A stretch of DNA of 64,000 bases, taken from the NCBI GenBank assembly GCA_028281765.1, contig JANQJF010000113.1, positions 62,001 to 126,000 on the forward strand, written 5' to 3'. Each line of letters starts with the position of its first letter. The stretch's first letter is position 1. Under the pieces are notes generated by a model, which was not told the DNA's origin, ran no database searches, and saw only the letters and a program-made list of their open reading frames with translations. Origin of the DNA: Planctomycetota bacterium (lineage in GTDB: Bacteria > Planctomycetota > UBA1135 > UBA2386). The translations under genes were made by a program, and so were the position numbers. Positions 15,922 through 23,466 of this stretch are shown piece by piece.

Positions 15922-16638
15922 TCAGCGCAGCTGCGAGCTGATCTTCACGAGCTCGTCGCCGCGCACCGTGACCGGGTGCCTCGTGTCCGCGGCCTCGAGC
16001 CCGTGGACGATCACGAGGTAGGGGCCGAACCCGATCGACTCGAAGCGCACGCGGAACGTGCCGTCCTGGCTCGGCGATACGCCGCTGTGGTCTTCGGCGT
16101 GCCAGTAGGAGTCGTCGGTTCGCGCGAGTTCGACGATCGGCGGCTTCGAGAGCGAACCGAGGGCGACAGTGACCGAGCCGAGCTCCGTCGGCAGGCGGGC
16201 TTCGAACGAGTCGCCGGCGCCGACTCGAGCGGTCACGCGGCTCGAGTATGCGCGACAGGCGGAGCGTCCGCTCGCCACCAGAACGACCTGGTGCTCGCCG
16301 GCGCGCACGCGCACGCGGTGCTCCGGCGCCGAGTCCGCAGGGACGCGCGAGACCACCGCGTTCGATTGGCCATCGACGACCGCGACGTCGAAGCCGGGTG
16401 CCGTCACCGCGGGCTCGAGTCGGATCACGAGCTCGGCGAGCCCGCGTGCGGCGAGCGCGGCGCGACCGACGGTCGCTTCGTCGAAGCGACGCACCGGGGC
16501 CAGGCGTTGGATGTCCGCATCCACGTCGGCGGGGAGCTCGACGCGGGCGCTCGATCCGGCGAGCGGCACGTCTTGCTTGTGCATCGACTGGATCGCTGCC
16601 CAGCCGCCGAAGACGACGCCGGTACCGACCAGGAGCAA
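15922..16638 (-). CDS. Membrane-anchored protein of unknown function
   Basis: About 238 residues from a TTG at 16638. The frame opens at 16674 after a TAG and contains no ATG or GTG before residue 19 (numbered from the TTG). The hydrophobic stretch appears to begin earlier (IKLLIHILLLLLVGTGVVF), so a CTG at 16641 or an ATC at 16665 could be the true start. After the N-terminal span the protein looks extracytoplasmic and beta-rich. The C-terminal half (from RLPTELGSVTVAL) resembles carboxypeptidase-regulatory or Ig-like strands. No family is recognised. It follows the XRE regulator gene by about 50 bases on the same strand and may be co-transcribed with it. Confidence 0.6.
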   Translation of the reverse strand: MLLVGTGVVFGGWAAIQSMHKQDVPLAGSSARVELPADVDADIQRLAPVRRFDEATVGRAALAARGLAELVIRLEPAVTAPGFDVAVVDGQSNAVVSRVPADSAPEHRVRVRAGEHQVVLVASGRSACRAYSSRVTARVGAGDSFEARLPTELGSVTVALGSLSKPPIVELARTDDSYWHAEDHSGVSPSQDGTFRVRFESIGFGPYLVIVHGLEAADTRHPVTVRGDELVKISSQLR

Positions 16639-16691
16639 CAGAAGGATGTGGATGAGGAGCTTGATGGCGGGAGTCTAGCAGTGGCTGGGGA

Positions 16692-17189
16692 TCAGGACGC
16701 GCTCACGTCGAGACCGTCGTCGGGTGTCGCGGTGTCCTGGTCGCGTCGCGGGAGGGGATCCGGCGGGCCGCCGATCGACTTGTAGTGGGCCGCGAGGCCG
16801 TCGAGCAGCTCTTGTCGTTCGTCGTCGTCGATCAGGCGGACGTGCTCGTCGACGTCGAAGAACGGCTTGCCGCGGCGCCAGCACGCGTCCGCGGGGTCCT
16901 CCGAGTCTTGCTGCGCCTTCGCGAGGGGCTCGTCGTAGAACCAGCGCTTGCGCTTGTCGGTGCGGCGCACGAGGAAGTCGGTCGTGATGTCGAAGAGCTC
17001 GACGAGCATCGACAGGTAGTCCGCGGTTGGCGTGTGCTTGCCGGATTCCCACGAGCGGATCGTCTGCGCGGAGACGCCCAGGCGGTCGCCGACCGCGGCG
17101 GTCGACAGCCCCGCGCGCTTGCGGAGGTAGGTCAGCCGCGCGCCGACTTCGCGCCGGATGGCGTCGCGGATCTCGGAAGGGTCGGACAC
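16692..17189 (-). CDS. XRE-family helix-turn-helix regulator
   Basis: 165 residues. A Cro/C1-type HTH spans about residues 15-73 (LTYLRKRAGLSTAAVGDRLG, then VSAQTIRSWESGKHTPTADY). An acidic C-terminal part of unknown role follows (FYDEPLAKAQQDSEDPADAC). It is a DNA-binding repressor or activator. The 250-bp region separating it from the divergent ECF sigma gene contains a nested dyad at 17327-17359, the most AT-rich stretch nearby and a candidate operator. A shared control region suggests that it regulates itself and the sigma factor. This link is inference. Confidence 0.85.
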   Translation of the reverse strand: MSDPSEIRDAIRREVGARLTYLRKRAGLSTAAVGDRLGVSAQTIRSWESGKHTPTADYLSMLVELFDITTDFLVRRTDKRKRWFYDEPLAKAQQDSEDPADACWRRGKPFFDVDEHVRLIDDDERQELLDGLAAHYKSIGGPPDPLPRRDQDTATPDDGLDVSAS

Positions 17190-17326
17190 GGAATGGAGTC
17201 TGGGTTCTGCGCGACCAGATCGCTTCGGTATCGCAGGATTTCCTTGCGGAGCAACAGGTTACCACGAGTCGGCGCACCGGAACAGGCGCGCGGGGACGGT
17301 GGGTCGATGCCAGGGAATTCTCCGAT

Positions 17327-17359
17327 AGACAAGATATCTTTGCATACAAAGGTTTGTCT
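17327..17359. promoter_or_regulatory. Nested dyad, candidate operator between XRE and ECF sigma genes
   Basis: The outer arms AGACAA (17327-17332) and TTGTCT (17354-17359) enclose inner arms CTTTG (17338-17342) and CAAAG (17347-17351). The stretch is strikingly AT-rich for this genome. TTGCAT at 17340-17345 and TAGCGT at 17363-17368 have a 17-base spacer and could form a plus-strand promoter overlapping the dyad, which would let a bound repressor block it. Confidence 0.5.
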
Positions 17360-17439
17360 GGCTAGCGTGCCGGAGGATCGGCCCGGGGGAACCGGGTCGA
17401 CGACACGCTCGACTCGCTCTGCTCAGCCCCCTGACATCG

Positions 17440-18027
17440 ATGAACCCAGCACCTTCGCAAACCGCCCCGCGGCGCTCTCGGGCGCTCGCTCCCGTCGACC
17501 GGAATTTTGCCCGTTTTCGTCGGACCCGAGACCCGGAGGCTCTCGATTCCGTCGTGCGCGAGGCCAGCCCGCCGCTCTACTCGGCTGCATGTGCCCTGAC
17601 CCGGGACGCGTCGATGGCCGAGGATCTCGTCCAGACGACGTTCGTCGCGGCGATGGATCGGGCCGGCTCCTACGACCCGAGCTTCCCGGTCGTCCCTTGG
17701 CTGATCGGAATCCTCCAGAACCGTGCGCGTCGCCTGCATCGCGCGGAGGGACGTCGGCCCGATCCGGAGCGGCTGCGCTTCGCGCCCGCGGGTCCGGACC
17801 CACAGGCCGCGGTCGTCGCGGACGAGCTCCGGGGAGAACTGCGCCATGCGCTGCGCCGACTGCCCGACAAGTATCGAACGGTGCTGCGCCTGCACCTCGA
17901 GTGCGGGATGACGCCGCTCGACATCGCAGCGACGCTGCGGCGGTCGAGGAGCACAGTGCGCACCCAGATCATGCGGGGTTTGGAGAAGCTGCGGCGGCTG
18001 ATGGGGACGGGCACGGTTGAAGGATGA
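17440..18027 (+). CDS. ECF-type RNA polymerase sigma factor
   Basis: 195 residues. Region 2 covers about 28-95: LYSAACALTRDASMAEDLVQTTFVAAMDRAG with the conserved DLVQ-F core. Region 4 covers about 130-188: ALRRLPDKYRTVLRLHLECG and the HTH TPLDIAATLRRSRSTVRTQIMRG. There is no fused extension and no adjacent anti-sigma gene. The neighbouring divergent XRE regulator and the dyad between them suggest transcriptional control instead. Just past its stop lie short tandem repeats (18031-18074). Confidence 0.9.
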   Translation: MNPAPSQTAPRRSRALAPVDRNFARFRRTRDPEALDSVVREASPPLYSAACALTRDASMAEDLVQTTFVAAMDRAGSYDPSFPVVPWLIGILQNRARRLHRAEGRRPDPERLRFAPAGPDPQAAVVADELRGELRHALRRLPDKYRTVLRLHLECGMTPLDIAATLRRSRSTVRTQIMRGLEKLRRLMGTGTVEG

Positions 18028-18030
18028 AGA

Positions 18031-18074
18031 CGCGTCGCGTCGCGTCGCGTCCCGTCTCCCTCCCTCCCTCCCTC
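18031..18074. repeat. Two adjacent short tandem repeats
   Basis: Four copies of CGCGT (18031-18050) are followed by four copies of TCCC (18057-18072). A loose six-base CCCTTG/CCTTTG repeat continues to about 18115. They lie between the sigma gene stop and the end of the convergent exported-protein gene, so they are noncoding and could vary in copy number. Confidence 0.85.
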
Positions 18075-18183
18075 GAAGTCGTGGCTCCACTTGCCCTTGC
18101 CTTTGCCCTTGCCTGCCCCAAAAAATGGCCCCGGATGCGTGTAGGGCGCACCCAGGGCCAAGACCGGCGTCGCTCCCTCGTCT

Positions 18184-19563
18184 CTACAGGAACGTCACCG
18201 TCATCCCGTCCGTCGTCGCGAGCAGCCCGTTGCCCGCGTTCAGGCTCAGGGACACGGCTTGCAAGAGCAGGTGGTGACCCGACAGTCCGCCGGGGACGAA
18301 GATGTTGCCGAGCATGCCGGCCGGGCCGATCGAACCGGACTGCAGCACGAAGTGGTTCGAGCCGCTGAACCAGATGCCGGGGAACGGGATGGGCGTCGGC
18401 GTGCTGGAGGAGAACAGTTCGCCGACGAGGAATGCGGGTTCGTTTGCGAACTGGCCTTCGAACGACCGGACGCGGGTGTAGATCACGTCGGCCGGATTCG
18501 CGACCTGCGCGGGTTGGCCACTGAGGAACGACGCGTTGACGTTGATCGAGGCGCTGAGGAACAGGTCTTCGCCGCTGCCCGGGTAGTACGAGTGGTAGAA
18601 GCCGCCGGTGCTGTCGCCGACGGTCTGCAGGCTCACGGTCGCGTCCGGGATGTGATTGCCATCCGCGTCGAAGAGGACCTGCAGCGAGTCGAACACGTCG
18701 AAGTTCGCCGGGTTGACGTTCTGCAGCGATACGCGGGCCTTGCCGTTGGACAGCGCGCAGATCGCACCGCTCTGCAGTCGGATGGCGAAGTCGACGCCGC
18801 GGCGGTCGAAGAAGAAGCTCGCCGGGGCGGTTTCGAGGAGGCCCGCTTGGCCGATCGCGACGAACGTGCCGTCCGCGCGCAGATGCCCGAACTGGGAGCC
18901 CGCGTGCAGGCCCGGCGCGTACGTCATCACGGTGTCGAGCGAGCGCAGGCGTCGGCCCGGCGTCGTGTCGATGCGGTAGCGGAGGTCGGTGGGGCGCACG
19001 GACGTCTCGGTCAGCGCGCTTGTCAGCGCGCTGTTGAGCTGCATCTGGGTGGCGGCCGTCGATCCGTACGCGAGGTCCTGATAGCGCGCGGCGCCCTGAT
19101 TCTGGGTCATCGCGTCGGCGAGGGCGTGGTAGTTGGCACCCGCGCCGTGCTTGGCGGCGATCAGCGCCTTGATCGAGTTCGCAATGTCGTGGACGTGCTC
19201 GAAGTCCGGCGCATCCGGGTGTTCGGCCATGAACACGATCGCGGGTTCGCCATCGCCCGCACCGATGTCCGTCTCGCTGCCCTGCACGCCGGTGATCGGC
19301 GGGGCCTGGGAGTCGCTGATCACGATGCGGCAGGGGCCCGTATCGCCGGCCGTCGCGGTCAGGTTGATGCCAGCGGCCAGGAGCTTGGCGTTGACCAGCT
19401 GCAGGATCTGCGCCCGTTGGGCGGCGGTGAAGCCGCTGGGCTGCGAGAAGGCGACCCAGCCGGACTCGAGTTCGACGGACTCGTTCGAGCCGAACGTGAT
19501 GGTCTGGGCGGAGAGGAGAGGCAGGCTCGACAGCGCGGCGGCGACGATCGATCGGAGATTCAT
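18184..19563 (-). CDS. Exported protein with planctomycete-type C-terminal domain
   Basis: 459 residues from the ATG at 19563, which has an AAGGA about 11 bases upstream. The frame stays open to 20040 but that part is not coding. A signal peptide covers about residues 1-19 (SIVAAALSSLPLLSAQ). The middle contains IVFMAEHPDAPDFEHVHDIANSIKA and AKHGAGANYHALADAM, a layout reminiscent of matrixin-like predicted peptidases in this phylum, but without a clear HExxH. The C-terminus (HHLLLQAVSLSLNAGNGLL, then TTDGMTVTFL) fits the domain seen on seven other exported proteins here. The function is unknown. Confidence 0.75.
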   Translation of the reverse strand: MNLRSIVAAALSSLPLLSAQTITFGSNESVELESGWVAFSQPSGFTAAQRAQILQLVNAKLLAAGINLTATAGDTGPCRIVISDSQAPPITGVQGSETDIGAGDGEPAIVFMAEHPDAPDFEHVHDIANSIKALIAAKHGAGANYHALADAMTQNQGAARYQDLAYGSTAATQMQLNSALTSALTETSVRPTDLRYRIDTTPGRRLRSLDTVMTYAPGLHAGSQFGHLRADGTFVAIGQAGLLETAPASFFFDRRGVDFAIRLQSGAICALSNGKARVSLQNVNPANFDVFDSLQVLFDADGNHIPDATVSLQTVGDSTGGFYHSYYPGSGEDLFLSASINVNASFLSGQPAQVANPADVIYTRVRSFEGQFANEPAFLVGELFSSSTPTPIPFPGIWFSGSNHFVLQSGSIGPAGMLGNIFVPGGLSGHHLLLQAVSLSLNAGNGLLATTDGMTVTFL

Positions 19564-19651
19564 GCGGACTCGCTTCCTTGAAGGGTTCGAGTCCCTGAGC
19601 GAGATCGCCGGGTCGGCTCCGCCAGTCGCGCCGCGATTTCTTCGGCGGACG

Positions 19652-19669
19652 TTAAGGGCGGCGACTATT
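19652..19669 (+). promoter_or_regulatory. TTAAGG-N6-GACTAT block, copy 1
   Basis: The block reads TTAAGGGCGGCGACTATT. It matches 19826-19843 with the same 18-base layout, and the preceding ~20 bases (pyrimidine run, then a GGCG-rich stretch) also correspond. The conserved pair could be an alternative-sigma promoter or a regulator site. Confidence 0.4.
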
Positions 19670-19825
19670 GACTGTGACGCGACGCAAGCGCGTTGGAGGA
19701 AGGACGAGGAGTCGACGCGTCCGGCCGGGCATTTGAAGGAGAGGTGTTCGGTCGGGCGCTTTTTTGGTGCGGTTCGACGCGGAAACCCCGCCCCGGAGCG
19801 GCTGCGAGGTTTTTTTCGTCCGGCG

Positions 19826-19843
19826 TTAAGGCGCAGGACTATC
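19826..19843 (+). promoter_or_regulatory. TTAAGG-N6-GACTAT block, copy 2
   Basis: The block reads TTAAGGCGCAGGACTATC, 174 bases downstream of copy 1 and about 80 bases before the small gene at 19922. It is the better placed of the two to serve that gene. Confidence 0.4.
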
Positions 19844-19921
19844 CACCTCCATAGGGGAGCCCGCGGGTCCCCTGCTCGAACCCTCTTTCCCATTGAGCCC
19901 GAACCGCAAAGGGCGCGCGCT

Positions 19922-20182
19922 ATGGCTTGCGACATCTCGATTTCCCCCGCCGACGTCATTGACCCGAACGTTGGCGCTTCGATCAAGAACTCCGGCTCCA
20001 CCGACATCACGGTTTCGATCAAAGGCAACGGCGGGCTCACGGACTCGGTCGTCGTTCCAGCCGGTGAAACGAGAATCTGGAAGCCGACCGCTGGATGGGA
20101 GACCGCGACATTCTCTGCTCCGGACTGCGCCGACCAAAACCGTGTGATCGGCGCGCGAGCCGGTGGCGGTCAGGGCGCCTAG
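19922..20182 (+). CDS. Small protein of unknown function (86 residues)
   Basis: The ATG at 19922 opens a frame with no signal peptide or membrane span. The sequence alternates polar and hydrophobic residues (GSTDITVSIKGNGGLTDSVV, then VPAGETRIWKPTAGWETATF) and looks like a compact beta-sandwich. The four Asp-Cys or Cys-containing spots are not arranged in a recognisable metal site. Codon use is somewhat less GC-biased than in neighbouring genes, which may mean recent acquisition. It sits 6 bases from the end of the convergent anti-sigma-like gene and downstream of the duplicated TTAAGG/GACTAT blocks. No family is recognised, and it could be a false frame. Confidence 0.5.
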   Translation: MACDISISPADVIDPNVGASIKNSGSTDITVSIKGNGGLTDSVVVPAGETRIWKPTAGWETATFSAPDCADQNRVIGARAGGGQGA

Positions 20183-20188
20183 GCGGCT

Positions 20189-20845
20189 TCAGCCATCGAC
20201 CGCGCGGCGCCACCAGACCACGACGTTCTTGACGTAGTTCTCGAGTTCCGGCCGTTCCACTGCGACCTGCCGGACTCGGTATATGCCGGCCTTGAGCATC
20301 GAGATCAGCGTCAAGACGTCCTCCGTGGCCATTGGCGTTGGATCGAGTAAGGCCGCCGTGGCCGCTTCGAAGCCGCCTTCGTAGTCCTGTTCGAGTGGGG
20401 CTGCCGACGTCAGGGCATCCCGCAACGACGCCCGCATCGGGTCCGTCAAAAGGTCGCGGGAATTCAACAGCTTGGTCGTGTCCGACACGTTGCTGTGGAT
20501 ATGCCCCAACGCAAGCTGGAGTTCTCGTTGTTCGCGGTTGGCGTGTGCCTGCAACGCGTCGAGTGCGTCCCCGAACGAGAGCTCGTCCTGGTAGTAGCCG
20601 TTCCAGATCCAGTACCCGCCGCCCGCAAGCATCGCCATGAGCGCGAGCATCGCGACCATGCGCGGGAAGATCCCGATCTGCGGTGAGCGCGTCGTCGTCT
20701 CGATCGCGTCGCGTTGTTTCTGCGCGAGCTTCATCACGGCTGCGATGCGTGCGCTGCTCGGGCCGGCGACGGTCGGAACCGCCGCGCGGATCAGCGCCTT
20801 CTCCTCGTCCGTCCATTCGACGGGTGCGTGTTCTGGTTCGGTCAT
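20189..20845 (-). CDS. Single-span membrane protein, probable anti-sigma factor
   Basis: 218 residues from the ATG at 20845, with a good ribosome site (AAGGAGAG) 4-11 bases upstream. The ATG overlaps the stop of the sigma-factor gene (ATGA). The N-terminal ~58 residues are cytoplasmic and charged (VEWTDEEKALIRAAVPTVAG). One membrane span follows at about 60-80 (MVAMLALMAMLAGGGYWIW), then an extracytoplasmic helical domain. Position, coupling and topology match a membrane anti-sigma factor that holds the upstream sigma factor until a signal arrives. No zinc-binding (ZAS) motif is visible, so the family assignment is by context. Confidence 0.65.
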   Translation of the reverse strand: MTEPEHAPVEWTDEEKALIRAAVPTVAGPSSARIAAVMKLAQKQRDAIETTTRSPQIGIFPRMVAMLALMAMLAGGGYWIWNGYYQDELSFGDALDALQAHANREQRELQLALGHIHSNVSDTTKLLNSRDLLTDPMRASLRDALTSAAPLEQDYEGGFEAATAALLDPTPMATEDVLTLISMLKAGIYRVRQVAVERPELENYVKNVVVWWRRAVDG

Positions 20846-21456
20846 TGCTCTCCTTCCTGCGACGCGGTCGCGAGCGACCGCGCGTTCCTCTTGTTCCAAT
20901 CCGCTCGGAACCGCTCCATCTTCCCTTTGATGCGGTGCCGTAGCTGGTAGACGACCTCCTTCGTCGAGCCGTTCGGCATGCGCCGGGCCACCTGCTCGGC
21001 CGTCTCTTCGCAGTTCGCTTCGGCCTCGGCGCGCAGGAGCTCCTGCTCGCGCGGAGTGAGTTCCTCGCGCACGAAGTTGCTGACGGCGAGCTCGAATGCC
21101 GTCGGCACGCGGTCCGGGTTGGCATCGTCGGCGATCTCGGCGTGATCTGTCTCGAGCGGGACCGGCTGGCCGTTGCGCAGCTTCACTGCCCTATTCAGCG
21201 AGTAGAACGCAGTGCGGTAGAAGTAGCCGCCGAGGTTCCGGTTGGCGTCGAGTCTGTCAGCTACTTCCGGTTGGTTCATCGCGAGTGCAGCGTCGCTCAA
21301 GCAGTCCTGCAGGGCGTGGTCCCCCTCTTCGAGTCCGAACCGCTTGCTCAGCTGGGTGGTCGCGAGGGGACCGAACTGCGTCAGCAACGCCTCGACCCCG
21401 CGGGGATCCCCGCAGCGCAGGTGCTTGACGATTTGGTCGTTGTCCAAGGGCGCCAT
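20842..21456 (-). CDS. RNA polymerase sigma factor, ECF-like
   Basis: 204 residues from the ATG at 21456. In-frame sequence further upstream is antisense to the cytochrome gene end and not coding. A region 2-like part contains EEGDHALQDCLSDAALAMNQ and NLGGYFYRTAFYSLNRAVKL. Region 4 has LTPREQELLRAEAEANCEE and an HTH (TAEQVARRMPNGSTKEVVYQ, then LRHRIKG). The region 2 sequence is divergent from classic ECF factors. The downstream overlapping gene encodes a membrane protein that is probably its anti-sigma factor. Its targets are unknown. Confidence 0.75.
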   Translation of the reverse strand: MAPLDNDQIVKHLRCGDPRGVEALLTQFGPLATTQLSKRFGLEEGDHALQDCLSDAALAMNQPEVADRLDANRNLGGYFYRTAFYSLNRAVKLRNGQPVPLETDHAEIADDANPDRVPTAFELAVSNFVREELTPREQELLRAEAEANCEETAEQVARRMPNGSTKEVVYQLRHRIKGKMERFRADWNKRNARSLATASQEGEQ

Positions 21457-21520
21457 GGTCACGAAGGCGCGACCCGTGTCGCACTGGGGATAGGGCTGAT
21501 CCTCAACGAAACCGCCGGGA

Positions 21521-22888
21521 TTATTTGCCGCCTCGCATTCGGACGAGGAAACGCCACAGCGCCTGCCGCTCGTCCGCGGAGAGATAGTCGAAGGCCGGCA
21601 TGTCCTCCGTCCCCAAGGTGCCCTCGGGGTCGTCGAGGACTTCGAAGAATTCCTCCGGACCGTAGTCGGCGAGGAACTCCTCGAACGGCGGGGCATCGAA
21701 CCGTTCGGCGCCGTAGGTCGCGCCGTCGATGGTCCACTCGTGGCAGTCCGTGCAGCGGAGGCGGCGCAACGTGAGGTAACCCTGCTTCTCCGCGTGGTTG
21801 CAACCCAGCGGGTACGGCAGCGTCGGCGGATTGTCGGGTTCGTCGAGTGCGCCCGCGGTCGTCAGGGCCGCCAGAGCGAGCAGCGTCGTGACGCCGAGCG
21901 CCGTCGTCTTCGGCCGCTTGCGCCAGTGCCGCTCCGGGCCGCGATCGACGAACGGCAGCAGCACGAGGCCGACGACGAACAGATTCGGCAGCCAGAACGT
22001 GCCGACCGTCTCGAACGGCCCCTTGAACCACTTGAGCAATTCGAACGCGGCGAGGAAGTACCAGTCGGGGCGCGGCTGGTAACTCGTGTCCGAGGGTTCG
22101 GCGAGCGCCTCGAGAGGCGCGGGCGCGGCTGCGGCGAGTGCGAACAGCAGCCCAGCGACGGCGATTCCGACGATGGCTTCCTTGAGCACGTGGTGGGGGA
22201 AGTACGGTTCGCCCGGCGTGCCTTCGTCCCCGACCGGTCGTCCCGGCGCAGCGACGCCGTGGCGTTGGATCAGGAACATGTGGGCCGCGAGCAGGCCGAC
22301 GAATGCGAGCGGTAGCAAGACGACGTGGATCACGTAGAAGCGAGTCAGCGTCGGCGGACCGACCTCCGCGCCACCGTTGAGGGCTTCACGCACCGCGGCG
22401 CCGACGATCGGCGCCTTTCCGGCGATGTCGGTGCCGACCTTCGTCGCGAAGAACGCCTTCTGGTCCCAGGGCAGGAGGTAGCCGGTGAACCCGAACGCGA
22501 GGACCACGCCGAGCAGACCGAGGCCGGTGAGCCACGTGAACTCGCGGGGAGCCTTGTAGGCGCCCGTGAAGAACACCCGGATCATGTGCGCGACCACGAG
22601 GACGACGAACAGCGACGCGCCGTAGTGGTGGAGTCCGCGGACGAACCCTCCCCACGGCACGTCGGCTTCGAACGCGCGGATCGAGTCGTAGGCCAAGTCC
22701 GCCGACGGCACGTAGTGCAGCGCGAGCGCGACCCCGGACAAGAACTGGATCACGCAGACCGTGAGCGCGGCATAGCCGATCGTGCGCAGCCAGCCGATGC
22801 CGGCCGGCGGCCGCTTCTCGGACATGCTCGATCGCCACACGTTAACGAGGCCGAGCCTGTCGTCGAGGAAGTCGAGGAGTCGGCGCAC
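21521..22888 (-). CDS. Cytochrome b fused to a C-terminal cytochrome c domain
   Basis: 455 residues from a GTG at 22888, one base after the Rieske gene stop. The heme b ligands are His87 and His101 (GLHHYGASLFVVLVVAH) and His189 and His203, each pair 14 apart. A PDWY variant of the quinol-site PEWY motif lies in QPRPDWYFLAAFELLKW. The C-terminal ~80 residues form a c-type domain with CTDCH at 379-383 and a possible Met ligand in EDMPAFDYLS. Together with the Rieske protein this makes a compact quinol-oxidising bc complex in which the electron-accepting cytochrome is covalently attached. The first ~20 residues (LLDFLDDRLGLVNVW) are an amphipathic lead-in seen in b6-type cytochromes. Confidence 0.92.
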   Translation of the reverse strand: MRRLLDFLDDRLGLVNVWRSSMSEKRPPAGIGWLRTIGYAALTVCVIQFLSGVALALHYVPSADLAYDSIRAFEADVPWGGFVRGLHHYGASLFVVLVVAHMIRVFFTGAYKAPREFTWLTGLGLLGVVLAFGFTGYLLPWDQKAFFATKVGTDIAGKAPIVGAAVREALNGGAEVGPPTLTRFYVIHVVLLPLAFVGLLAAHMFLIQRHGVAAPGRPVGDEGTPGEPYFPHHVLKEAIVGIAVAGLLFALAAAAPAPLEALAEPSDTSYQPRPDWYFLAAFELLKWFKGPFETVGTFWLPNLFVVGLVLLPFVDRGPERHWRKRPKTTALGVTTLLALAALTTAGALDEPDNPPTLPYPLGCNHAEKQGYLTLRRLRCTDCHEWTIDGATYGAERFDAPPFEEFLADYGPEEFFEVLDDPEGTLGTEDMPAFDYLSADERQALWRFLVRMRGGK

Positions 22889-22889
22889 G

Positions 22890-23399
22890 TCAGATTCCCA
22901 CGAGATGGATCATGCCGTTCGGCTCGGCTGGAATGTCGAGCGGCAAGCGGCGGAGCGGGCGTGGCGGTGGGCCGTCGAGGACTTCTCCGGTGCGAGAGAA
23001 CACGCCGCCGTGGCACGGACAACGCAGCGGGCCGTTCTCCCCTTCGGTCTGTGCGACGGTGCGCAGCTGCACCGGGCAGCTGAGGTGAGTGCACTCGCCG
23101 AGCATCGCGATCGGCGGCGAGTCGTCGGTCTCGCGCGTCACGAAAACAACGCGCGACACGGTCTCGACCAGCGGACCGCGTCGCATCTCGAACGTCACGG
23201 CGCGCTCGAGGATCGCGCCGTCCGCGGGAACTTCGTCGAGACGACACAGCGGGATCTTGTCCGGGAGCTCGCTGTGCGCGGGCGCGAGTCCGGCGCGCGC
23301 CGCGGCGATCACGGCGCCGACGATCGGAATCGCACCGAGCGTCGCCGCGAGAACCGCGAGAAAGCCGCGTCGGGATTCGCTGGCTGGGGGTTTTGTCAT
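22890..23399 (-). CDS. Rieske [2Fe-2S] protein of a bc-type complex
   Basis: 169 residues. A twin-arginine-like N-terminus (ESRRGFLAVLAATLG) leads into a membrane span (about 12-36). The cluster motifs are CTHLSC (Cys103, His105, Cys108) and CPCHGG (Cys127, Cys129, His130), so both the cluster ligands and the disulfide cysteines are present. The next gene, one base downstream, encodes cytochrome b-c, and the two form the core of a quinol:cytochrome c oxidoreductase in the cytoplasmic membrane. GACAAT lies 9 bases before the ATG. Confidence 0.95.
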   Translation of the reverse strand: MTKPPASESRRGFLAVLAATLGAIPIVGAVIAAARAGLAPAHSELPDKIPLCRLDEVPADGAILERAVTFEMRRGPLVETVSRVVFVTRETDDSPPIAMLGECTHLSCPVQLRTVAQTEGENGPLRCPCHGGVFSRTGEVLDGPPPRPLRRLPLDIPAEPNGMIHLVGI

Positions 23400-23466
23400 C
23401 CTGCACGGATTGTCGAACCCCTGCGCACGCGCACAAGCGCGAAGGCGGGCAGATCGCCCGCCGCGC

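Larger units (their letters stand above)
19564..19921. other. 358-bp divergent control region with duplicated promoter-like block
   Basis: It separates the exported-protein gene from a small plus-strand gene. It holds two copies of a ~40-bp imperfect direct repeat ending TTAAGG(G/C)...GACTAT, T-runs at 19760-19765 and 19810-19816, and a possible hairpin (AAACC CCGC / GCGG ... GGTTT, 19783-19812) ahead of the second T-run. No reading frame here looks coding. Confidence 0.55.

Noticed and set aside
19575-19600. tRNA T-arm-like GGGTTCGAGTCCC
   Set aside because: No acceptor, D or anticodon arm is present at the right distance on either strand; it lies in the leader of an exported-protein gene.
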